Shown one piece after another: positions 1-5,817 of a stretch of 6,373 bases of DNA (its first letter is position 1; each line of letters begins with the position of its first letter). The notes beneath the pieces were generated by a model, which saw nothing but the letters and a program-made list of their open reading frames with translations, ran no database searches and had not been told where the DNA came from. Source of the stretch: an uncultured Erysipelotrichaceae bacterium (GTDB lineage: Bacteria > Bacillota_I > Bacilli_A > Erysipelotrichales > Erysipelotrichaceae); the NCBI GenBank assembly GCA_900314345.1, contig OMUX01000105.1, positions 1-6,373 of the forward strand. The letters are read 5' to 3'. Position numbers and translations under genes: made by a program.

Positions 1-44
1 ATCAGACAGGCAGGGAAGAGCATATCTGTGTTTTTGAAAAAAAT

Positions 45-70
45 TGCTGAAATGAGCCAAAATGCTGAAA
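45..70 (+). promoter_or_regulatory. Candidate activator site: two TGCTGAAA direct repeats
   Basis: The octamer TGCTGAAA occurs at 45-52 and again at 63-70, an 18-base period on the same strand, each copy preceded by an A-rich run. The second copy ends where the -35 element of the 94-99 promoter would begin. AraC-family activators commonly bind two direct half-sites about two helical turns apart next to or over a weak -35. The operon encodes an AraC-family protein, so it is the natural candidate to bind here. The repeat is seen directly; its role is inferred. Confidence 0.35.
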
Positions 71-99
71 GTGCGTTGCCGCTGCAGACAGGATATAAT
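71..99 (+). promoter_or_regulatory. Candidate operon promoter (TATAAT -10, weak -35)
   Basis: TATAAT at 94-99 is a perfect sigma-70/SigA type -10 hexamer, 75 bases upstream of the first start codon. With a 17-base spacer the -35 would be GTGCGT at 71-76, which does not resemble TTGACA, and neighbouring spacings are no better. This suggests dependence on an activator. Transcription would start near 105-107. A competing promoter is TTGAAA (34-39) with CAAAAT (58-63) at an 18-base spacing; it would start near base 70. Confidence 0.5.
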
Positions 100-111
100 A
101 ATATCTCCTCA

Positions 112-131
112 AGGTTAGTTTACACTAACTT
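112..131. promoter_or_regulatory. Inverted repeat, candidate repressor operator
   Basis: AGGTTAGT (112-119) and ACTAACTT (124-131) are inverted around a central TTAC. Eight of ten base-pair positions are symmetric, with a core of GTTAGT and ACTAAC. It sits just downstream of the predicted transcription start of the 94-99 promoter, where a repressor would block it. The half-site AGGTTAG is the same as in the corynebacterial DtxR box (TTAGGTTAGCCTAACCTAA, from memory), but the half-site spacing here is wider. A DtxR/MntR-like metal repressor is one possibility, and a purely RNA role (helix P2 of the leader) is another. Confidence 0.4.
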
Positions 132-133
132 AT

Positions 134-154
134 AACAGTGACTGGATCACTGTT
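134..154. repeat. Perfect inverted repeat, 8-base arms, 5-base loop
   Basis: AACAGTGA (134-141) and TCACTGTT (147-154) are exact reverse complements separated by CTGGA. The element lies between the operator-like repeat and the ribosome site. It could be an RNA hairpin (P3 of the leader) or a second protein site. Only TTTCTGT follows it, too weak a U-tract for a good intrinsic terminator. The GTG at 138 lies within the left arm, which argues against it being a start codon. Confidence 0.5.
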
Positions 155-161
155 TCTGTAT

Positions 162-168
162 GAGGAGG
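162..168 (+). promoter_or_regulatory. Ribosome binding site that fixes the start at 174
   Basis: GAGGAGG lies five bases before ATG 174 and is nearly fully complementary to the 16S rRNA 3' end. It decides the start of the first gene: the in-frame GTG at 138 has no such site, lies in an inverted repeat, and would put this ribosome site inside the coding region. The same bases form the 3' side of the proposed sequestering helix with 105-111. Confidence 0.75.
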
Positions 169-173
169 AAAAT

Positions 174-764
174 ATGAACAGTAAGAAGCTTCAGGCAAGA
201 GATTTTATCACAATCGGTATCTTTACAGCACTGCTGTGGGTTGTGCAGATGGTGGTTATGTATCTGGGCTACCTTTCACCTTTTATCATCGCAGGCTATG
301 CCGTACTCATCCCGCTGGTAACCGGCATCCCCATGATGCTGTACTACTGCAAGATCGAAAAGTTCGGCATGTTGACAATTACATCCGTCATTGTTGCCAT
401 TCTGCTCTTTGTTTTCGGTATGGGATTCCTTGGGGCACCCATCTGCATTGGCGCTGGTTTCCTGGCAGATCTGATCGCAAAATCCGGGAAGTACAAGAGT
501 GCAAAGAAGACCGTTCTCAGTTACGGTGCCTTCTGTCTCTGGGTCAGTGCCAGCTATCTGCCTCTCGTACTGACAGCAGATTCCTACAAGCAGAGCCTGC
601 TGGAAGGCGGCTATGAAACTGCCTTCGTTGAGCAGCTCTTCACGCTTGTCACACCGAAGACCTATCCGGTTATCATCGGGCTTTGCTTCGTGTCCGGCAT
701 CGTCGGTGCCCTGATCGGCAGAGCAGTCGTTCATAAGAACTTCGAGAAGGCAGGTATTGTCTGA
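174..764 (+). CDS. ECF transporter S component, Trep_Strep/MptD family
   Basis: 196-residue integral membrane protein with about six hydrophobic segments, roughly residues 11-31, 34-57, 64-84, 88-103, 113-134 and 165-187, and no signal peptide. The N-terminal pattern LQARDFITIGIFTAL and the overall length fit S components of energy-coupling-factor importers, in particular the Trep_Strep family (often annotated MptD-like). S components bind the substrate in the membrane and dock on a T-ATPase module. The next two genes supply that module, one base away or overlapping, so this is a dedicated system. A basic stretch around residues 104-112 (KSGKYKSAKK) is probably cytoplasmic. The substrate cannot be read from the sequence; its neighbours suggest a metal chelate or similar small molecule. 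The start is ATG 174, supported by GAGGAGG five bases upstream. Confidence 0.85.
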   Translation: MNSKKLQARDFITIGIFTALLWVVQMVVMYLGYLSPFIIAGYAVLIPLVTGIPMMLYYCKIEKFGMLTITSVIVAILLFVFGMGFLGAPICIGAGFLADLIAKSGKYKSAKKTVLSYGAFCLWVSASYLPLVLTADSYKQSLLEGGYETAFVEQLFTLVTPKTYPVIIGLCFVSGIVGALIGRAVVHKNFEKAGIV

Positions 765-765
765 T

Positions 766-1512
766 ATGACGCATACAATGGAAGTCAGTGAACAGACCGG
801 TCGGATGCATCTGGATCCCAGAACCAAGCTGATCGTGCTGTTTGCCTTCTCCATTGTCGTCATGATTGATATCACAGATGGTCCGGCGTCCGTTGTCCGG
901 ACCATCATGACCTTCGTTCCCGTTGCCCTGGTAGTGGCAGAAGGCCGTTATCACATCGGTGTCTGGTTCACGGTTCTGTATATTCTGTCCGCCTGGATGA
1001 TGCACATCAATGCCAATGAGATCGGCGGTGTGATCGGTATGCTGATCCTCTTCCTGGCATCCATTGTCATGCAGTTTGCACCTCTGATGATCGCGGTATG
1101 GTACTGCATTTCCACAACGAAGATCAGTGAATTCATGGCGGCCATGAACCGCATGCATCTGCCGCAGGGACTGACCATCTCCATGGCGGTGATGATGCGC
1201 TTCTTCCCGACGCTCCGGGAGGAATATCTGGCCATCCGCGATGCGATGAAGATGCGGGGAATTCAGTTCGGCAAAGGCAATCCGTTGAAGGCAATTGAGT
1301 ACAGGCTGATCCCCTTGCTGTTCTCCAGTGTGAATATCGGGGATGAGCTGTCAGCAGCGGCCATTACCAGAGGCCTTGGTGCACCCATCAGACGTACGAA
1401 TGTATGTCAGATCGGCTTCCATGCCCTGGACTGGATCCTGATTGTTTTCCTGCTGATCCTGACCGGTCTATATCTCTGCTTCTCCATGCAGAAGGGAGTG
1501 ATCATCGCATGA
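766..1512 (+). CDS. ECF transporter T component (EcfT/CbiQ family)
   Basis: 248-residue membrane protein that couples ATP hydrolysis to the S component. The hallmark is two x-Arg-Gly coupling motifs in the cytoplasmic helices: MRG at residues 163-165 (context AMKMRGIQFG) and TRG at 201-203 (context AAITRGLGAP), variants of the usual Ala-Arg-Gly. The RFFPTLREEY stretch before the first motif and LDPRTKL near the N-terminus are also typical of the family. Hydrophobic segments lie near both ends and in the middle. The start is uncertain. ATG 766 begins one base after the upstream stop but has only a weak ribosome site. TTG 757, in frame and overlapping the upstream gene by eight bases, has GAGAAGG six bases ahead and would add three residues. 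The gene overlaps the next by four bases (ATGA), indicating translational coupling. Confidence 0.85.
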   Translation: MTHTMEVSEQTGRMHLDPRTKLIVLFAFSIVVMIDITDGPASVVRTIMTFVPVALVVAEGRYHIGVWFTVLYILSAWMMHINANEIGGVIGMLILFLASIVMQFAPLMIAVWYCISTTKISEFMAAMNRMHLPQGLTISMAVMMRFFPTLREEYLAIRDAMKMRGIQFGKGNPLKAIEYRLIPLLFSSVNIGDELSAAAITRGLGAPIRRTNVCQIGFHALDWILIVFLLILTGLYLCFSMQKGVIIA

Positions 1513-3023
1513 TTGAGATCAGGAATGTGACCTATCAATACAGCGGTTCAGACCAGGTGAATCTCTCTGATATCAGCCTGACCGTGCCTGACGGGGAATG
1601 TCTGCTCCTGTGCGGTGCTTCCGGCTGCGGCAAGACGAGCATTACAAGGCTGATCAATGGCCTGATTCCGCATTTCTATAACGGAGAGCTGTCAGGGCAG
1701 GTGACTGTCAACGGACATGATATCCGCAGTACAGAGCTCTATGACCTTGCGGGTATAGTCGGTTCTGTCTTCCAGAATCCAAGGAGCCAGTTTTTCTCGG
1801 TGGATACTGATGGAGAGGTCGTATTCGGACCGGAGAACATCGGACTCGATGCAGCAGAAATCCTCCGGAGGAAGCAGGACATCGTCACGGAACTGAACCT
1901 GGAGAAGCTCATGAACCGCAGCCTGTTCGAGCTCTCCGGAGGGGAGAAACAGAAGATTGCCTGTGCCTCTGTGGCAGCCCTGCTACCGGATATCATCATT
2001 CTGGATGAGCCTTCGTCCAACCTGGACTGGGATTCCATCCGCGATCTGAAGAAGATCATGACCATCTGGAAGCAGCAGGGCAAGACCATCATCATTTCCG
2101 AGCACCGCCTCTGGTATCTGAAGGATCTGATCGATCGTGCTGTCTACATCGAAGGCGGACAGATTGCAAAGATCTGGGACGGCCATACATTTTCGGGCCT
2201 GAGTGCGGAAGAGCTGGCACGATATGAACTCAGGCCGGTGAACCTGGAAGAGAAGTACATAAGGAAATTCTCCGGAGAGGATTCAGAAAGTGATACGGCA
2301 GAATCCCGTGTGGAAAGCACTGCGGAACGTTCTGCAGCAATACATGCATGCAATGCAGTGCACCTGCATGACTTCTATTTTTCCTATAAGCCCAGACGGT
2401 ACCTCTTCTTCCGGAAAAAGCTGAAGCCAAAGGATGCGGATATCTGTGATCTTGCAATACCGGATCTGACTGTACCAAAGGGAAAAATCACCGGTGTCAT
2501 CGGTATGAACGGTGCCGGCAAGTCCACGTTTCTGCGCTGTCTTTGCGGTCTGGAAAAGAGCTGCATCGGAACGGTATCCATGGATGGAACCGTATACCGT
2601 GGAAAAGCGATGACGAAGAAGTGCTACATGGTCATGCAGGATGTGAACCATCAGCTCTTTACTACCAGCGTTCTGGAAGAGGTGCTTTTGTCCATGGACC
2701 ATCCGGACGAGGATGCTGCAAAGGAGATTCTCGCAAGTCTGGATCTGCTGGAATTCGTGGACAAACATCCGATGGCACTTTCGGGCGGGCAGAAACAGCG
2801 TGTGGCCATTGCCTCAGCCCTGGCAGCAGGTGCAGAGATTCTCCTTTTCGACGAGCCGACGTCCGGACTGGATTACCGGCATATGAGAGAGGTTGCCGGA
2901 TTGCTGCGGCGGCTCTCGGAGCAGGGCAGAACCGTATTCGTATCGACACATGATCCGGAACTGATCGGTCTTTGCTGCGACCAGGTCATCCGGATCCGTA
3001 ATGGAAGAGTCGCGGCAGTATAG
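1509..3023 (+). CDS. Fused double ABC ATPase of an ECF importer (EcfA1-EcfA2 type)
   Basis: 504-residue cytoplasmic protein with two complete nucleotide-binding domains, replacing the two separate EcfA subunits. Domain 1: Walker A 36-43 (GASGCGKT), Q-loop Q89, signature LSGGE 142-146, Walker B ending D166-E167, switch H199. Domain 2: Walker A 332-340 (GMNGAGKST), Q-loop Q377, signature LSGGQ 424-428, Walker B ending D448-E449, switch H481. Both catalytic glutamates and histidines are present, so both sites should be active. A Ser/Glu-rich linker (about 257-277) joins the domains, and domain 2 carries a short basic insertion (about 294-312) ahead of its Walker A. The start is ATG 1509, with AAGGGAG ten bases upstream and the ATGA overlap with the T-component gene; the longer reading from 1404 would lie within that gene. 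Confidence 0.9.
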   Translation: MIEIRNVTYQYSGSDQVNLSDISLTVPDGECLLLCGASGCGKTSITRLINGLIPHFYNGELSGQVTVNGHDIRSTELYDLAGIVGSVFQNPRSQFFSVDTDGEVVFGPENIGLDAAEILRRKQDIVTELNLEKLMNRSLFELSGGEKQKIACASVAALLPDIIILDEPSSNLDWDSIRDLKKIMTIWKQQGKTIIISEHRLWYLKDLIDRAVYIEGGQIAKIWDGHTFSGLSAEELARYELRPVNLEEKYIRKFSGEDSESDTAESRVESTAERSAAIHACNAVHLHDFYFSYKPRRYLFFRKKLKPKDADICDLAIPDLTVPKGKITGVIGMNGAGKSTFLRCLCGLEKSCIGTVSMDGTVYRGKAMTKKCYMVMQDVNHQLFTTSVLEEVLLSMDHPDEDAAKEILASLDLLEFVDKHPMALSGGQKQRVAIASALAAGAEILLFDEPTSGLDYRHMREVAGLLRRLSEQGRTVFVSTHDPELIGLCCDQVIRIRNGRVAAV

Positions 3024-3041
3024 CAATATGGGGAGATCCAT

Positions 3042-4025
3042 ATGGAATGGAGAAGAAAGTTATCTATACCGGCGGATGACGGACAGGAGAACGGCAGTAT
3101 TACATTCTGTGATCTGCTGCCGGGACTGGCAGTCATGTACGTGGATGTTCGCTCCAGGAAAATTCCGGATTTCCAATTCCTGCGTCCCGGGGCATCCCGC
3201 CGCAGGCATCAGAAAACGGAGTCGTTGCAGCGGCTCCTCTTTGTCAATTACGCCTTTGACGGAAGATGCGAACTACATCTGACAGGCGGAGAACTGACCT
3301 ACCTGGAGGGCGGAGAACTGGCGATGGATACCGGCCAGGCATCACATGCCAATTCAAACTTTTATTATCCAAGAGCTTCCTACCGGGGAACAGAGATATT
3401 CATTGATCCGGATCAGCTCAAAGAGAACGTGCGGATAGCCGGATCAGAAAGATATTCCTCTGATGTTTTATACGAAATGACAGAAAAGTCTCCATATCCC
3501 CTGTTTGCCCGGGCGGATGGCAGGGTGACAGAGGAAATGGAGCTCCTTCGTGACGATATCGTAAACGGAGCGGACCGGGATCTGATCATCCTTGATGTTC
3601 TTCGGGCAATGCATTGCATGAATCTGATGAATTACTCGGACCATCTGCAGAGGCAGTTCTATTCCGCTGCACAGGTGCAGATCGCCAAACAGACAGTGCA
3701 GCTGATCTCTGAGAATCTTGGAAAGAGAAATTCCGCTGCTGATCTGGCTGACCGGTTCCACATCAGTGAGACCAGCCTGAAGAACTATTTCCGCGGTGTT
3801 TATGGCTGCGGCTACTGGGAGTATCAGAACAAGCTGCGGATGGAAAAGGCAGCCGCCATGCTGGAAGAAACATGGGACAAGGTCGCTGATATTGCGGCTG
3901 CGGTCGGTTTCAACAGCCAGTCCAGATTCGCCAGGGCCTTCGGGGAATATTTCGGGATAAGTCCTTTGGAATACAGAAGGAAAACGGCGGTGCAGGGCAG
4001 CAAAGATGATGCAGGAAAGAGGTAA
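3042..4025 (+). CDS. AraC-family transcriptional regulator
   Basis: 327-residue DNA-binding protein. The C-terminal third has the two helix-turn-helix units of the AraC/XylS family: the first around 231-252 (SAADLADRFHISETSLKNYF) and the second around 280-302 (KVADIAAAVGFNSQSRFARAF), ending in GISPLEYRR (305-313). The N-terminal part (about 20-125) looks like the beta-rich, cupin-like sensing domain of clostridial AraC proteins, with GGEL repeated at 82-85 and 90-93, encoded by an identical 12-base sequence. It probably senses the transported compound and controls this operon, like YbtA beside ybtPQ in Yersinia; the ligand and mode are inferred. It lies 18 bases after the ATPase gene, with GGGGAG six bases before ATG 3042, and three bases before the next gene, so it is probably autoregulated as part of the operon. 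Confidence 0.88.
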   Translation: MEWRRKLSIPADDGQENGSITFCDLLPGLAVMYVDVRSRKIPDFQFLRPGASRRRHQKTESLQRLLFVNYAFDGRCELHLTGGELTYLEGGELAMDTGQASHANSNFYYPRASYRGTEIFIDPDQLKENVRIAGSERYSSDVLYEMTEKSPYPLFARADGRVTEEMELLRDDIVNGADRDLIILDVLRAMHCMNLMNYSDHLQRQFYSAAQVQIAKQTVQLISENLGKRNSAADLADRFHISETSLKNYFRGVYGCGYWEYQNKLRMEKAAAMLEETWDKVADIAAAVGFNSQSRFARAFGEYFGISPLEYRRKTAVQGSKDDAGKR

Positions 4026-4028
4026 GCA

Positions 4029-5771
4029 ATGAAAGAGAAAAAGAAAAGTTCATTTGAATGGATTCTGGAATTTGCAGGAGAGAAGAAATCTTATTATGTG
4101 ATCAGTGTCATTCTGTCCGTCCTCTCTGTCCTTTGCGGACTGGTTCCCTACTATATAGTGGGACACATCATTGAAGGCATTGTGACCGGGGTGAGAGAGC
4201 CCGGTTACTACATCAGGGATATTGGCATCATGGCAGTCTTCTGGTGCCTTCATGCAGTCCTGTTCAGCCTCTCCACCTACAATTCCCACAAAGGCACCTT
4301 CGCAGTACTGGCATCTCTCAGGAGGAAGGTTCTCGCCAAGCTGGCATCTGTATCCCTGGGACAGGTCAAGGACAGGGATTCCGGTGAGTACAAGAGCATC
4401 ATTGTGGACCGGGTAGACGGAATTGAATCCTCCCTGGCCCATGTGATTCCGGAAGTGTTCGGCAATCTCTTCGGTGCTGTTGTCATGATGGTCTGTATGA
4501 TCGCTGTTGACTGGAGAATGGGACTTCTGTCTCTGCTGGTGCTGCCACCGGGAATGCTGTTCATGTCCCTTATGATGGTCGGCAATGAGAAATGGACTGC
4601 AGAGGCAATGAAGCGGGGCAACGAGCTCAACCGGACAGCCGTGGAATACATCAACGGCATTGAAGTGATCAAGGTCTATGGTCAGACCCGCAAATCCTAC
4701 AGCAGGTTCACAGAAGCAGCGAAGAATGCGGCAGGCATCTACATCGATATGATGCGCCACTACAACTTCGATCAGAACATGACCTTCGCCCTCATGCCTG
4801 CCGGTCTGATCATCCTGATTCCCGCAGGCGTCGTCTTCATGATGCATGGCACCATGGATCTGACAACCTTCATTATGTCCTGTGTCCTCTGCATCGGTGA
4901 GATGCAGCCGATGATCAATGCCTTCTCCTATCTGGACGATATCCAGATGGCGGATTCTGTCATCTCTGATGTCACCCGGATCCTTGAACTGCCGGATATG
5001 CAGCGGCCGGAGAAGATGACGCAGGAACCTTGCGGCAGTGAAATCGTCTTCCGCAATGTCAGCTTCCGTTATGGCGAGACGGAGGTCCTCCACGATATCA
5101 ATCTGACCATCCATGAGAATGCCGTCAACGCACTTGTCGGCCCGTCGGGCTCCGGCAAGTCAACGATTACAAAGCTGATCGCTTCCTTCTATGAACCTGG
5201 TGAAGGGGAGATCCTCCTGGGCGGTGTCAGCCTGCGGAACATGCCGCTGGAAGAGTGCGCCCGCAGGATATCCTATGTGGCTCAGGACAACTACCTTTTC
5301 GACATGTCCATTATGGAAAATATCAGGCTTGGCCGTCAGGGTGCCTCTGATGAAGAAGTCATCCAGGCCGCAAAGAACTGCGGGATCGATGCCTTCATCC
5401 GGTCTCTGCCGGACGGCTACCAGACAATTGCAGGACATGGCGGCAGTCATCTCTCCGGCGGAGAGCGGCAAAGGATCTGCATTGCCAGAGCCATGCTTAA
5501 GAATGCGGATATCATCATCCTGGATGAGGCATCCTCCTACGCGGACCCGGAGAATGAGCGCCTGGTACAGGAATCCCTGTCACATCTGTTAGCCGGCAAG
5601 ACCGTGATTGTGGTTGCCCACAGGCTCTCAACCATCGCAGATGCAGATCAGATCATTCTGGTAAACAACGGCAGGATTGAAGCATCCGGCTCTCAGGATC
5701 AGCTGCTGAAGAGCTCTGACCTGTACAGAAGGATGTGGCAGGCGCACATGGCGGCCAGGGATATTGCATAA
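4029..5771 (+). CDS. Exporter-fold ABC half-transporter (YbtP/IrtB-like), membrane plus ATPase domains
   Basis: 580-residue fusion of a six-helix type IV (exporter-fold) membrane domain (about 20-310) and a C-terminal ATPase (about 337-575). Hydrophobic segments include about 22-45, 63-82, 143-161, 165-184 and 253-272. ATPase motifs: Walker A GPSGSGKST 371-379, Q-loop Q419, signature LSGGE 475-479, Walker B IIILDE 495-500, switch H531. The D-loop reads SSYADPENE instead of the usual SALD, a variant I associate with the YbtP/YbtQ and IrtA/IrtB siderophore-import branch. No siderophore-interacting reductase domain, as in IrtA, is attached. The probable partner is the following half-transporter. 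The start is ATG 4029, with AGGAAAGAGG ending six bases upstream, three bases after the regulator's stop. Export of a drug or peptide remains possible. Confidence 0.85.
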   Translation: MKEKKKSSFEWILEFAGEKKSYYVISVILSVLSVLCGLVPYYIVGHIIEGIVTGVREPGYYIRDIGIMAVFWCLHAVLFSLSTYNSHKGTFAVLASLRRKVLAKLASVSLGQVKDRDSGEYKSIIVDRVDGIESSLAHVIPEVFGNLFGAVVMMVCMIAVDWRMGLLSLLVLPPGMLFMSLMMVGNEKWTAEAMKRGNELNRTAVEYINGIEVIKVYGQTRKSYSRFTEAAKNAAGIYIDMMRHYNFDQNMTFALMPAGLIILIPAGVVFMMHGTMDLTTFIMSCVLCIGEMQPMINAFSYLDDIQMADSVISDVTRILELPDMQRPEKMTQEPCGSEIVFRNVSFRYGETEVLHDINLTIHENAVNALVGPSGSGKSTITKLIASFYEPGEGEILLGGVSLRNMPLEECARRISYVAQDNYLFDMSIMENIRLGRQGASDEEVIQAAKNCGIDAFIRSLPDGYQTIAGHGGSHLSGGERQRICIARAMLKNADIIILDEASSYADPENERLVQESLSHLLAGKTVIVVAHRLSTIADADQIILVNNGRIEASGSQDQLLKSSDLYRRMWQAHMAARDIA

Positions 5772-5784
5772 AGGAACAGCATTC

Positions 5785-5814
5785 ATGAAGCCGCACGAGG
5801 AAATACGGAGGTAA
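5785..5814 (+). other. Possible nine-codon minicistron between the two ABC genes
   Basis: ATG 5785 opens a reading frame of nine codons (MKPHEEIRR) ending at TAA 5812-5814, with AAGGAA eight bases ahead. It passes through the GGAGG ribosome site of the next gene and stops three bases before ATG 5818. It may be a chance frame or a small coupling cistron. There is no other gene-like content in the 46-base gap. Confidence 0.12.
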
Positions 5815-5817
5815 ATC

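Larger units (their letters stand above)
104..168 (+). promoter_or_regulatory. Candidate structured 5' leader RNA sequestering the ribosome site
   Basis: Three helices can be drawn by hand. P1 pairs CTCCTCA (105-111) with TGAGGAG (161-167), seven perfect pairs plus a possible U104-G168 wobble. P2 pairs 112-119 with 124-131, eight pairs including one G-U, closed by loop TTAC. P3 pairs 134-141 with 147-154, eight perfect pairs, loop CTGGA. P1 abuts P2 directly, two bases join P2 to P3, and six join P3 to P1. The 3' strand of P1 is the Shine-Dalgarno sequence of the 174 start, so closed P1 would block translation. It matches no riboswitch class I can recall. It needs a transcript that starts at or before base 105. 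Confidence 0.35.

Noticed and set aside
1..135. An open frame from the left edge to TAA 133-135 that could be the tail of an upstream gene (44 codons).
   Set aside because: Its codons (AAT, TTA, TTG, AAA runs) differ from the ATC/CTG-rich genes here, no family is recognisable, and it would place the -10 box and an inverted repeat inside a gene. An open run this short is quite likely by chance.
134..157. Intrinsic terminator or attenuator hairpin in the leader.
   Set aside because: The stem is good but only TTTCTGT follows; there is no proper U-tract.
138..173. Upstream GTG start for the S component, adding 12 residues.
   Set aside because: No ribosome site precedes it, it lies in an inverted repeat, and the strong GAGGAGG serves ATG 174.
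1404..1508. Longer N-terminus for the fused ATPase (35 extra residues).
   Set aside because: It lies entirely within the T-component gene in another frame; ATG 1509 has a ribosome site and begins right at the ABC domain.
4050..5114. Long minus-strand open frame (354 codons) opposite the first ABC exporter-fold gene.
   Set aside because: Its product is His/Asp-rich with no recognisable domain, while the opposite strand encodes a clear ABC protein. It is a by-product of codon usage.
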